A DNA stretch of 64,000 nt from NCBI GenBank assembly GCA_010356995.1, contig ML996706.1:259509-323508 (forward strand), given 5' to 3'. The stretch is from Trichodelitschia bisporula. Lineage: Eukaryota > Ascomycota > Dothideomycetes > Phaeotrichales > Phaeotrichaceae. A program made the position numbers and the translations under genes. Positions within the stretch are counted from its first letter, which is position 1. Every line of letters starts with the position of its first letter. The notes under the pieces are model-generated. The model had not been told where the DNA came from. It saw only the letters and a program-made list of their open reading frames with translations, and did no database searches. Positions 46,165 through 58,771 of the stretch are shown piece after piece.

Positions 46165-47855
46165 TTACACCTTTTCCTTCACCAAATCCCTCGCCGCCTC
46201 CGCCTCATCCGCCTTCGTAAGCGCAAACATGAAAGTGATAAGCAATTCAGCAACTTCCTCCAACCCGACCGAGATGCGAATCTGCTCCTCCTTCATGCCC
46301 CACTCCCTCACCTCCTCCAACTCCTTGTCATACAGCGCCTTCGGATGCGGCAGAGCCAGCGTCAAATGCGCCCCCAAATGCGGCCCATTATGCACATACA
46401 AATGATCATAAAACGCTTTCGCCGCCCCTACACTCGTAAACTCCACGCTAAGCAAGCACCCATACCCCGGTGTAAACTCAGCCGTTGGGGGCCTCATCAG
46501 CGCTTCATAATGCTCCTTCGTCTCGGCGACCTGGGGGTAGTACACGCGCGTGACGCTGCTGCCTTCCAAGGTCGCCCTGTGCGAGAGGTACTTCGCTAGC
46601 TCCTGGGCATTGCGATTCAGCACCGCCGTGCGGGCAAGGTAATCCGCACTGTTGTGCAGCAGCGTCTCCGCGTCGGCAACGAACATTTCCTCCATCGCAC
46701 CGTTGAAGTGCGTCGCTAAATATGTGTAGTATTTGGAGGAAGGGTTTAGAACCACGTTCCCGCCCATCACGTCCGCGTACCCGCTGAAGCTTTTCGTCAG
46801 CGAAGTGACCAGCACATCAGCCTCCGGGAGAACGTCGACGTTCGCAAAGCTGCCGATCGTGTCGTCCACGACCAGCACGGCCTCAAACCGCATCGCGAGG
46901 GCCTTGAGCGCCGCCAGATCCGCAGTCACAAGCAGCGGGTTTGACGGGATTTCGGTCCAGATCGCCTGCACTGGCGACCCCGCGGCGGCCTCGCTTTCGA
47001 GGTACGTTTCCAGGGCGGCCAGCTCGGTGCCCAAGGGAAAGAATTGCACTCCTGGACCGAAGTACTCGAACACGTGCACTGTGCTGTGGAACGGGAGGTT
47101 GAACATCACGGTCTTGGTTCCGCGGAAGTGCAGCAGTGCGGTGTGGGCGGCGCAGATTGCCGTCATGCCCGTTTGGTACAGGTGCACGTCGCCCGCTGCT
47201 ACATACGGTGATCCCTGGCGCTGAGCGCGGTTCAGCAGCTGCGCAATTCGGGCGCGCAGTGCGTCGTGCGCTGGCGAGGTAAACGGCGTTTCGGGGCCTG
47301 GGAGCGGAGACTCGGCTAACGGGGTGTTGGCGATTGAGGACAGGGCTGCTTCCGCCGCCCGGCTGGAGAGGCCGCGGCCGGTGATGGTCCACCAGGGGAC
47401 GACATCCATCATTCGGGCTGCGGGGAAGAAGAGCGCGGTTACCGGGGGGGTGGTGTTGAGTGATGTGATGGAGAGGGTGGATGGGTCGAGCGGGTCTTTG
47501 CCGTCGGTGCGTGGGGTCGCGGATATGAAGTCTGCGCAGGCATGGGCGGCGACGGGGCTGGGGAAGGGGAGAGCGAAGAGGCCTTCGTCCGGTGAGCGGG
47601 TGGATAGGAGGACGCCGATTAACTAGCTGGCGTTAAGGGAGAGAGGTCATGGAGACTGATCCTCACCTGTTTCACGTCTCGGTGTAGCACGAAACGCGGG
47701 TACATGTCGACGAACTTGGCGAAGAAAGCCGGATCGCCCTTGAGGAACTCGAGCATGTTCGCCCAGGTCGGCATGTGCGTTGTTATGGCGTGGCGGGGGG
47801 CGGGAGGGATGGCATGGAAGTGCGGTGTTGGGAGGGGGTTTCCAGTGAAAGGCAT
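46165..47855 (-). CDS. str2: Cystathionine gamma-synthase (PLP enzyme)
   Basis: Pyridoxal-phosphate enzyme of the Cys/Met metabolism family, acting in transsulfuration from cysteine to cystathionine. Exons 47855-47667 and 47622-46165 give 548 aa; the 44-nt intron falls at phase 0. PLP-domain marks: YQTGMTAICAAHTALL, VFEYFGPGVQFFPLG, WTEIPSNPLL, VLVVDDTIGSFANVDVL and the Schiff-base Lys in VLVTSLTKSFSG. The long N-terminal region before the PLP domain is typical of the fungal enzyme and distinguishes it from bacterial MetB. The start MPFTGNPLPTPHFHAIPP is the first ATG. The ending includes HLGAHLTLALPHPKALYDKE. A TATA-like motif lies 83-89 bp upstream. Confidence 0.9.
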
Positions 47856-48855
47856 CGTGGCTGTTGGGGTTGAATTGCTGTTACGAATAATGAGGTGGCT
47901 CAAGGAAACTGAGGATGTGTTTCTAGCGATCATCACCTATATATGTGGCTGGCGTTTGTGGGGGCCACATCAGAGTTGCAATAGATATTGCAACCCTGTG
48001 ATTCTTGTGCTCGTGTTCGGCATTCTCACCGAGATAAGCAGCGTAAGACGCGCCGTTGAATTTGAGCTCAGCCTCGTTGGCCAAGCCTTTCTTACCCTGT
48101 CGCCCATCTACGATGGGCTCGTGAGGGCGATGTGCCTCAGGCAGCACGATAGCGTCACGCCTATGACTCGATGCCAAGACATAGGGCTTGGCAACGTATA
48201 TAGATCTGAGAGCTCTCTCTCTCTCTCTCTCATCATCAATGCATCTATTGTCTCCATGCTTCGTATACTCCACCTGCATCAGTGATACAGTTGACATACC
48301 CAATAGTGGTACTGGCGAATAGCTGCCAGAACTTTCCTAGGCGGCGGCCATGACCCTTTTCCCGTAGCCCTCGAGCCGTACAAGGTACATTGATAACTGA
48401 GCCCAGCATAATCGTGCATGCTTAGTGGCGTCTGGCCAATGATGATGAGAATGGTCACATATACTCCAGATCACGACTATTATGCTTTTAAGGTTGACAT
48501 TCTGGAGTGTAATCCCATAGAAGAAGTATGTGTGTAATCTGAGCGGGTGCACAGTTTTCCTATGTAAACCAATCAACTTCCCAACGACCCGGTTTCGCTC
48601 CCATCGACCTCCGCCCCTGCGACAATGAGCCCTACTCGGACCGGTAGACTGGTGTCAATGCTACCTTTGCGTCGAGTAACCCTCATGTTCCACCGGGGCT
48701 CAGAACCACCATTTCTTCGGGCGGTCAATTCCAGAGACCGTCTTAAGACGCCCGAAGCCGGACCGGGACCGATCGGCGGACGGTCCTCATCGTCTGACTA
48801 TCTAAGGGTACCCGGACGGAAAATCAGACGGATCAGGGCCTATATTCAGGTCCGC
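47856..48855. other. Intergenic, 1.0 kb
   Basis: Upstream of the cystathionine gamma-synthase gene and downstream of the heptad-repeat gene. It contains a short CT microsatellite near 48213-48232 and no supported gene. Confidence 0.5.
47938..47944 (-). promoter_or_regulatory. TATA-like element of the cystathionine gamma-synthase gene
   Basis: ATATATA on the minus strand, about 85 bp upstream of the ATG at 47855. Position fits a TATA box; no other element was recognised. Confidence 0.4.
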
Positions 48856-49442
48856 TCAGAGCCGTCCCACGTTACGTTTCCTCCACTCGCCCGGTTCATC
48901 GCTACAGTCCGGAGTCTCCTCGCTTGAAGTTGGACTAGGACTCCGCTCAGCCTCTGTACGGGCCGGAATATCATCGGGCTGCTTTTCTTCTTCAGGCGAC
49001 TTATCGCTTGCAATGGCGATCGGATCAGGGCGCCGCTCAGCTTCTGAGCTGGCAGCCTTAAGCCTCTGCGCGTCACTGCGGGTGACACGCTTTTCGCCAC
49101 GGGTGACATGCCTAGCGCTAATGCGGCGCTTTTTGCCACTGTCACTACGGGTGACACGCTTCTCGCTGCGGGTGCCAGGCTTCTCGCTGCGGGTGACACG
49201 CTTCTCGCTGTGGGTGTCAGGCTTCTCGCTGCGGGTGTCAGGCTTCTCGCTGCGGGTGTCAAGCTTCTCGCTGCGGGTGACACGCTTCTCGCTGCGGGTG
49301 ACATGCCTTTCGCTAATGATGCGGCGCTTTTCGCCATTGTCACTACGGGCGACACGCTTGTTGCTACCAAGGAGGTGTTAATGGTGGCCGAAATATGTCG
49401 GTGGTGTCGATAGAGCGACTAGACGAGATACGGCAATGCCAT
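48856..49442 (-). CDS. Heptapeptide-repeat charged protein, function unknown
   Basis: Proposed two-exon gene, 49442-49432 (11 nt) and 49363-48856, giving 172 aa. The second exon has no start codon in its frame. An upstream ATG GCA TTG CC, donor GTATCT, a TTAAC branch, a pyrimidine run and acceptor GGTAG join it exactly in phase. The protein begins MALPNKRVARSDNGEKRR, carries seven 7-residue units of the type SEKxDTR or SEKRVTR, then SDSGKKRRISARHVTR, and ends in an acidic Ser/Pro-rich tail (SPEEEKQPDD) and EWRKRNVGRL. Basic clusters suggest nuclear location. This frame ends most codons in G or C (GAG, AAG, GTC, ACC, CGC, AGC), unlike the competing open frame on the same strand. It lies 225 bp downstream of esa1 on the same strand. 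No homology is known to me, so both gene and frame are inferences. Confidence 0.55.
49159..49305. repeat. 21-nt minisatellite, 7 copies
   Basis: CTTCTCGCTG recurs at 49159, 49180, 49201, 49222, 49243, 49264 and 49285, an exact 21-nt period with few base changes between units. Flanking blocks of about 60 bp at 49105-49158 and 49300-49360 are imperfect copies of each other, so there is a higher-order duplication. Because 21 is divisible by three, all units stay in frame. Confidence 0.95.
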
Positions 49443-49667
49443 TGTGGGCTGCGGGAGCGACGAAAAGAGCGTGAGACTCGCATCCAACCGCGGAATGGTT
49501 GGACAAAACTCAATTTGAAGGCGGGCGGACCATGCTTCACCAACACAAAAACTAGCCATCCATATGGCATGGGGGTATCTTTACAACGGAATCAATCAGC
49601 CGCCAAGTGCAATCGACCAAAAGTGGACATGCATCGTCCAAACGAAATCTCTTCGAGCTTATACGGC

Positions 49668-51323
<1,656 letters not shown>

Positions 51324-51654
51324 GGTGCACACAGAAGCAGACAAGAAAGCTTGAATAGAGGTGGAGATTTGATGAAGCTTCTCAGTGGGGGGATTTTCGC
51401 GATAAAAATTGATGGTGAAGAGAGCAGTTGTTGCAATGTAAAAGTGTAAAGTGGTGGCAAAGTGAGGACGCGGGAGCTGTTGTTTGGCGGGTGCCTTCAG
51501 GTCTCTGATTGCCAAGAGTTCATGGCCGTTTATTCGCCAAGGCCCCGCAATGTGAAAAGCGTCCAAGGTCCAAGGGGTCAAACCACCGAAAACTTCCCTT
51601 TACAAAGCAAACCAACATGCATAGCTGCCGCTGTCCGCCCATCTCACAATAAAC
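51324..51654. promoter_or_regulatory. Shared divergent promoter of esa1 and rex4
   Basis: Only 331 bp separate the two start codons, so the interval must contain both promoters. It is AT-rich in the middle with no clear TATA box. No reading frame across it is supported. Confidence 0.5.
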
Positions 51655-52536
51655 ATGGAGCTAGCTACCCTCTCTAGCAATTGGAAGCAGCTTAAGAAAA
51701 CTCTGAAAGTCGCTTCCCCAAAACCCGACTCTCTCAAGCGCAAGCGTTCCGATGCACCTTCAGCTCCGAGCAAGCGAACCAAGCCGGGCAAGAAGATGGA
51801 CAGCACCGTACCAGGCACAGCAAAAAAAGTTACCAGACAACGCGCGAAGAGCACCAACGGCCCATTAAATGTTGTAGACTCTGAAGAACCCGAACGTCCC
51901 GCCACCAGTCACGGCACCTATCCCGCTACGCCCGACGCGGTCGAGAATGAAGGTGTCTCTCCCACCGCACTTGCCGGCCGGTATATAGCACTGGACTGCG
52001 AGATGGTTGGCGTCGGACCGTCCCCAGACAAGACAAGCCAGGTTGCCCGCGTGTCTCTGGTCAATTTCCACGGCCACCAGCTGTACGACTCGTACGTTCA
52101 ACCACAGGAACCTGTCACGGACTACCGAACACACATCACGGGAATCACGGCGCAGAAGCTGAAGCAAGCGCTGCCGTTTGATGAGGTGCAAAGCGATGTG
52201 CGCACTCTGCTGGAGAACCGCATCCTCATTGGCCATGCGCTCAAAAACGACTTCGAGGTGCTACGCCTTACCCATCCGCGCGACGATATCAGGGATACGG
52301 CACGCTACCCTAAGTTCCGGGCGATGAGCGCCGGACGTACACCCAGTCTGAAAAAGCTGGCCAAGGAAGTTCTGGGCCTGGAGATCCAGACGAGCGTACA
52401 TTCCAGTGTGGAGGACGCGAGGGCTTGCATGTTGCTATTCCGACAAGAGAAGGCCGGCTTCGAGGGACAGCACAACCATCGACCAAAGGCAGGCAAAGGG
52501 AAGAGCGCTGGGAAGAAAAAGAAGGGAAAGAAGTGA
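51655..52536 (+). CDS. rex4: RNA exonuclease Rex4 (DEDDh)
   Basis: 3'-5' exonuclease of the REXO4/Rex4 group, linked to pre-rRNA processing in the nucleolus. Single exon, 293 aa. A basic N-terminal region (SLKRKRS, SKRTKPGKK) precedes the fold. ExoI is ALDCEMVGVG (Asp114, Glu116), ExoII LIGHALKNDFEVL, ExoIII HSSVEDARACMLLF. The Lys-rich C-terminus (KGKSAGKKKKGKK) is typical for nucleolar proteins. The start is the first ATG after the promoter shared with esa1. No intron is needed. Confidence 0.93.
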   Translation: MELATLSSNWKQLKKTLKVASPKPDSLKRKRSDAPSAPSKRTKPGKKMDSTVPGTAKKVTRQRAKSTNGPLNVVDSEEPERPATSHGTYPATPDAVENEGVSPTALAGRYIALDCEMVGVGPSPDKTSQVARVSLVNFHGHQLYDSYVQPQEPVTDYRTHITGITAQKLKQALPFDEVQSDVRTLLENRILIGHALKNDFEVLRLTHPRDDIRDTARYPKFRAMSAGRTPSLKKLAKEVLGLEIQTSVHSSVEDARACMLLFRQEKAGFEGQHNHRPKAGKGKSAGKKKKGKK

Positions 52537-53601
52537 AACGTGCATTGCATATTTTCAGGCATTTGGGTACGGCGTCTGGCTTTTGGCGAAAGTGGATATA
52601 CCCCTCGCGAAGGTTTTTAAGTCAGCATCACGGCAGTTCAAGCCCCAGCTCGGTGTGCAGCGTGACCTTTCCGTGAAGCCCACTTGACATATTTCCGGAG
52701 CAGCTCCATTTTCGAAGATACCTTGACTGGCCACTTCCCGGGTAGCCTACATGCACACAGCGGTTGTCGGCAACGTGATATCAGCCAGTGATATATGGCC
52801 TACACGCAAGCATGGATGGATGTTGTACATTCAGAAAGATATTTCGCAGTAGGCTGGCTGCGTTCCAACTCTTCGCCCTTCTCGTCCTTCTCGTCCTTCC
52901 AACGCCGTGGAAGATGACATCCACATTCAATCCCAAATGTCTCTGTCCGCATCTCATCCCTTGAGCCTCTGGTTGCCCTACTGGCCCCCGGTCCATAAAA
53001 CAGTGTAGTCGCTTGAATAGACTGGTGCCCAGTCGGCCGTTAGGCTTGTCACGTTGAAGCTACGGAGGGGAAAGAAACCGTAGCAGCATCCGACGTGGCT
53101 GGAACTGATGACGTAGCCGCTTCGGTGGAGGGCGTAGATCATCGAGTGGCCACGCCACAGGAAGAGGAGTAGGACAGCTCGGGTCCACTTCATCTCCTCT
53201 GCCGCCAAAAATGACCAAAGCAGCAACCTATTCGATAACTCAGATCAGAAAGCGCTCTCGGCGAAGTCAACCGGTATGTACTCACGGTACGAAATTTCCA
53301 AATCCTGTCGGTAAGGTCTCATGGAAGCCGGTATTTCCACTGGGTAATGAAATGGGCGCATAAACCGTGAGCCAGAGAGGACTAACACGCCCAGGTAGAC
53401 CAGGATGATGAAGGCAGTATCGCGGAAGGTTGGTCCCATCTGTACACAAACTCGTGTACGCATGTACTCGTAAATGTCTGGACCGGCAATGGCTCCGGCT
53501 TCTGAGATCTTGCAGGATCTGCTGCGGCCAATTTCGGGTTCGATGAGACTCTCGCGGCACCACGCACTGATACAAGACTGATTTGACCAAACATGCTATC
53601 G
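52537..53601. other. Intergenic, 1.07 kb, with unassigned hydrophobic frames
   Basis: Minus-strand frames at about 52978-53226 and 53245-53463 contain hydrophobic stretches (FRDTAFIILVYLGVLVLSG and a Trp-rich one) with a possible 5' splice site GTGAGT near 53284 and acceptor near 53229. The phases do not join cleanly, so I do not call a gene. They may be exons of a small membrane protein or lie downstream of the neighbouring gene. Confidence 0.3.
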
Positions 53602-55785
53602 TTAAGGCTCGGGTTCCCGAGATGAGGTCCCTGTTGCTGTTGAGGTTGAGGATTCCGGTGGTTCCACCGCTTGTAGGGCTGGTCGCTCTGAAGCCGGTTG
53701 CGCTTGTATGTACTGATCCAAAGCAGCCTGCAGTTCATCCAGATAAAAACCGCCCATAGGCAAAGGTATTGCATATTTATCCGATCTCATCAGCAACATA
53801 CGCTGCACCGCGGCCTGTGCAGCCATCAGGACGAGACGGTGCTGAACTATAAGCTTTGGAGACCGCTGTAGCTGTGAACTAGACGGCTGCTCGGGTGCTG
53901 AAACTTGTTCTTCTTCGCCCTGAGATTGTTGGGCCTCGGGTTGCCGACCCTGATGTTCTACAGCCTGATATTGCTGATTTAGCATTTCGCCTATGCACCC
54001 CGACAAATGCATGAGACGGTGATAGTTTGCTCCAAAGCTGGCGTCTTTGAAAAGCAGTCCCGGACCTTGAATTTGCCAGTCCAGAAGGTTCGTCAGAACC
54101 AGCAGCTGCTGGCCAAGCTGGCTCTGTGGGGTTCGCGGCTTCTGAAGTTCTCGTTGCTGATAAAGCGGAAAGCTGGTCATCATACGCTGAAGTGGAGGCG
54201 GCTGAAATTGCTGTTCATGGCGCTGGACAGTCGAGGGAAGTTGAGACTGTTGATCTTGGTCTTGCCAGGATTGCTGGCGTTGTTGAGCATGCCGAAGCAC
54301 CTTCATCAATTTGTCTCCTTCCGGTAGTCCCTTCTTGCTGAAATAGGCAAGCATATTGTGAGTTTGCTGAGCCAGCTGAAGGTATAGCGCATGTTCGAGC
54401 AGCCTTTGAAGATCTTGCAGCTGACGATAATCGGTATGGATGTCATGCAATATATCCAGACTTCGCATTCGCCATTCCAGAGACATTATGGCGTCACGCA
54501 TTTGGTGTCCAATTTGATCCGCAGGAGCTTGCGTCTCGGCTTGCCCTTGCTCGTGGTACTCGTATTGCGGGTGTTCTCCCAGTGGTATAGACAGAAGACT
54601 GAGGGGCGAGTGCAACGAGCGGTCTTGTGCACCACTGCTACTTGAATCCAAAAATGCCACCAGGGCAATCAGCAAGGCAAATGCTGTGACGACGTAGGAA
54701 GCAACCGTGAATCCTGTCTGTACGCTGGTCTGTACATCAGCCCCATACCGCCGTACCGACACCGCCGACCACACCACGGAGCATATGAAACTGAGGATCA
54801 TAGGCAGAGCGATCATGATTCCGACGAGGTTGGTGTCCCAGCGCTGCGCAAAATTGAGTGCATGAGTGTGTGCACTAGGACGTGCAAGAACCCCCATAGC
54901 TCTGAGCTGCATAATGAGATCGATTTTGCTGTCACCGAGACAAGACGGGTTGTAGAAGAAAAATATGGGGCGTGAATTCGAGGTGTATCGGCTGAGATCA
55001 AGTATGAAAACTTGCTTGCCAATCGCCGCATGGCCGTGGAGCTAGCGTATGGGTTCGCATCAGCATTCATTGCATATCAAGAAGTTGAAAGTTGAAAGTT
55101 GATAAGGTACATCGGATTCGACAAGAATGCAAAGCCAGAACAAGAGTTTTGCCGGCATCCAAGGCGAGTTTCTAATGCGGCAGGTAGGGATGATTCAACG
55201 ATGCCATTTTAGGGAGAAGGAGAAATGTACCTCTGTAACCTCAATATATGCTAGGCTTCTCATGCCGAGAGCTTCGAGAAGGCCACGCTTCGCCTTTCCG
55301 AGGTAATAAAAGGATGATATATGGCGCAGGAGAGCGTCATCGGCCATGTTGATGCTGCAAGGAACTTCTATGCCGTCCATGCTATCACGGAATAGCAGCA
55401 GAGAGCACGGCTCAGACACTGGGGTTATCGCCGCGAACTTGTCTTCCCAAGCTTTAGTGTAATCCTGGTAAAACGCCTCGTCGTCAACCAGAAAAAGGTA
55501 AGTCCAGGAAACATAGCTCACGACCAGGTCGAGCCGGAAGACCTCAACTGCCTGAAAGTACAAAGCTATCAACGCTATTACCCATGAAGGGGCAAGGTGA
55601 AACAAGAACTCGGCAATGTGTACGAAGAATTTGGTAATGTATACGAAGAAAATGAATGGGAGTTTGAAGGGCAAGAAAATAAGATTCAGTTGCCCGTAGA
55701 GTCGACCCAGTGCGAGGAGTCGCCAGAAGAAGCGGGACGCTCCGATGACCGCAGGCATACGGTGTACGGGGTAAGTTGCGAACAT
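53602..55785 (-). CDS. Multi-pass membrane protein of unknown function
   Basis: A first exon (55785-55231) encodes 185 residues with at least two hydrophobic helices (PFIFFVYITKFFVHIAEFLF, SWVIALIALYFQAVEVF) and ends SLAYIEVTE at a GTACAT donor in phase 0. A long second block ends at 53602. It begins somewhere after about 55040 and reads FILDLSRYTSNSRPIFFFYN, then LNFAQRWDTN. Two helices follow (MIALPMILSFICSVVWSAVS and FTVASYVVTAFALLIALVAF). The C-terminal half is Gln-rich and partly low complexity. I could not resolve the junction between 55230 and about 55040; one or two small introns there are likely. The pattern resembles a fungal family of uncharacterised membrane proteins, but I cannot name it. 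It may represent two genes. Confidence 0.5.
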
Positions 55786-56684
55786 TGGTATCTTGACGTC
55801 ACCAGTTCATCGTACTCCGTGACTTATGGTTGATGAAGTTGGAAATGAGGCAGAGGAGGGGATCGCAAGACTCCTGTCCTGGTTGCTGATTCAGCTCTCA
55901 GCTGGATACGGCTGAGTGGCAGGCCCATCCAATGAGATGGCTGGATGCTGAATTTTAAGGTAGCCAACGCTCACAGGAGCTGTCAGGGGGAACAAGAGGC
56001 AAAGGATCACATTTTGGTACGTTGATAAAAGATTTTGGTCATACACAAGGGTATGGCCTTTGCCTCCAGCTCTTCACGCCAGAAAAAAGCTGCCGTTGCT
56101 GAAGCATCAAAGTAAGGTTAGACATGCCTGGGATATCAGTCGCGGGAATCTTACAGCAACTTCAACACCAACTCCTCGAACCGAACAGCTGAGCGAGTTC
56201 GCTTCGCGCCATCATCATCGTTGCTCAGCATGAGTACAGACGTCCTTTTCACATGGCCTCCGGTCATATACCCCGGATTCGGGATTCAGACCAACCAAGC
56301 CTAAACCGGCAAAGAGCCGAGCGACCCCAGCCTTACGGGCACGAATATACACACCCGAGCAACTCGGATTCGCCTAAGTCGAGCAGGTATACATACACCC
56401 TAACCGAAAGATCAAGTTAGTATGCCGCCAGAAAAGTGTATATTAACACCCTACCATCCGGTCTTCCGCAGGCGAGCTCGCCCAGATTGCGCATCGCCAT
56501 GCCATCAACCTGAAGGCCACTAATTCCCCGGACCGACAAAGTGCGGCTTCCCGCACCCTACATGTGATCCCCGCGATGCATGTATATTTAATTTTCGTCC
56601 CGACGTGCCTTTGTTATCGTGGCACCCTTCGTTCTTTTCCATTCCAGACCGCTCGTTTCCGGGGTCGTATCCCGTACAGGCACC
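55786..56684. other. Intergenic, 899 bp
   Basis: Upstream of the membrane-protein gene (minus) and of carboxylesterase 2 (plus). TATATTTAA at about 56584-56592, some 95 bp before the esterase ATG, is a possible TATA element. No gene is supported. Confidence 0.45.
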
Positions 56685-58771
56685 ATGCCGTCCCTCCGCT
56701 CGTTCCTGTGTCTTGCATTTGCCGCGCTGGTCCGTGCCGGCCCCCTTCCCGATGGCTACAATACCCGCGACTCGCTCGGGATCGATGCCGAGGCTGGTCC
56801 GGCCGTAGATGCGGCGAATGCCGCGACTATGCCAGTGGTCACGCTGCCATACGGCCAGCACCGTGCGAGCAAGTACGACGCGGCAACCGACGTGCGTGGG
56901 CTCCTTCCCTTCTGAGCACAACCCCACGTTTTTACCCCACTCTATGAAACACGTTCCTTTCTCCGATGCCGGCTAGCCCTAACCCACGCAGATCTACACC
57001 TTCAATAACATCCGCTTCGCCGCTGCTCCTGTGGGCGACCTGCGCTGGAAGAAGCCGCAGCCTCCACTCCCAGTAGCCGGCGTGCAGGATGGATCGAAGG
57101 GCGCCGCGTGCATTTCTATCGTGCCGAAGGTCGGGCTCAACTTCCTCGGCGACGCGAACTACAACGCTTCGGCTGCGGCGCAGAATGCCATCATCGGTGG
57201 GTTGGGAGCGGCCGCGGCGCCGCTGATTTTTGGCGGCGCTGAGGACTGTCTGTTCCTCGATGTGTATGTTCCTGGCAAGGCGGTACGCGAGCCGGAGAAG
57301 CATAAGTTGCCGGTGGTGAATTGGATATATGGTGGTGCTGTGAGTACTCCCAGTTAACGATGAGACGACAGCTAACGTACCAGTTCCGTATGTCACTCCC
57401 CCCCTCAACCTCAGCCACTCTAACCCCACAGTCCTCGGCTCCAAAGACATGCTAGGCGTCTACTCCGGCAACCACCTAATCGAGCTCTCCAACAACAGTA
57501 TGATCTTCGTCTCAGCAAACTACCGCCTCGGCACATTCGGCTGGCTCGCCGGCCGCACAATGGAAAAGGAATCGACCCCAAACCTCGGCCTCTGGGACCA
57601 ACGCGCCGCCCTGCAATGGATCCAATCCCACATCCACCTCTTCGGTGGCGACCGCACCACCGTCTCCGCCTGGGGCGAATCCGCCGGCGCCTCTAGTATC
57701 CTCCACCACCTCATCGCCTTCGGCGGCAAGCAGGACCCGCTCTTCCGTCGCGCTGTCCTGCAGTCTCCCGCCTTCGAACCTATGGGCGACCGCCTACCCA
57801 ACGGGACACTCGAAGCTGTCTTCCAGAACTTCACTAGCCTGGCCGGATGCGCAGGTAAAGGGCTGGCGTGTCTGCGCAAAGCCCCACTGTCGGCACTCAA
57901 CCGTGCCAACCAGGCAATCCAAGACGCAGCCCCGCGCGGGGCCTTCGGCGTCGGTCCCGCAGCCGACGGGTCCTGGGTGCGCCAGTTTCCGGCCATAGAA
58001 ATGAAGCGCGGGGCCGTGTGGCCGGGTCTCGAGAGCGCCATCATCAGCCACACCGCCGACGAGGGGACCATTTTCGTCGACGGGCACATCCAGTCCGACG
58101 CCGCGTTCGACGGCTTCGTGACGCAGGTCTTTGGTCAATTGGCGACGAATACCGGGTTCCTGACCGCGCTGCAAACCCGGTATCCCGCGGCGAGCGCAGC
58201 GGGGACTAAGTACGCGAATGTCACGGCGCGGGTTAAGGATTTCATCCGGGATAGCAGCTTTACGTGCAATGTGCGGTACTTGACGCAGGCCCTCGGGCCT
58301 AAGACTTGGAATATGCAGTACAGCGTGAGCCCGGGCTGGCACGGGCTGGACATCCTCGCGACGTTCACACGCGGCGGGTTGAAAATCGGCGGGACGACGT
58401 ACCCAGCCACCGGGGAATTCGGGCGTTTCGCTCGCACATACCAGTCTTACCTCGTCAGCCACGCCGTGACGGGCGATCCGAACACGCTGTCTATCAAGAC
58501 CGCTGATACGAGCACCGTGGCTGCGGTGCCCTGGCCCAAGACGCCGCGGTTCGTGGGGGAGAATATTGAGAACGTTCTTGATGCGGGGAATGGGACGTTC
58601 GCTGTTGTCGTTGATAAGCAGGTGCCCAAGACGAGTTGTGAGTGGTTGCAGGAGTTTGAGGAGAAGATTACGAACCAGCTGGGGTTGGCGCCAGGGCAGG
58701 CGCTGTATGGCAATTCGCGGATGGCGGAGGTGCGCCGTGCGTTGTCGAACCTGGTGAAGGGGGTGTGGTAA
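56685..58771 (+). CDS. Type-B carboxylesterase / lipase-like protein 2
   Basis: Second secreted type-B carboxylesterase. Exons 56685-56891, 56992-57339, a 4-nt exon 57384-57387, and 57432-58771 (632 aa). Signal peptide SFLCLAFAALVRAGPLP. Motifs: IRFAAAPVGDLRWKKPQ, EDCLFLDVYVPG, VVNWIYGGAF, NYRLGTFGWL, the intact nucleophile elbow GESAGASS, the acid region DEGTIFVDG and the catalytic His in GWHGLDILATF. The 4-nt exon restores the codons between YGGAF and LLGSKDML; its right-hand intron sits at the same codon and phase as intron 2 of esterase 1, and intron 1 is also shared. Unlike esterase 1 it lacks the intron after NYR. The paralogs are about 50 kb apart and in the same orientation. The substrate is unknown. 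Confidence 0.88.

Noticed and set aside
49013-49381. Plus-strand and alternative minus-strand frames through the minisatellite
   Set aside because: Open only because the 21-nt unit lacks stops; codon use is worse than in the SEKxDTR frame.
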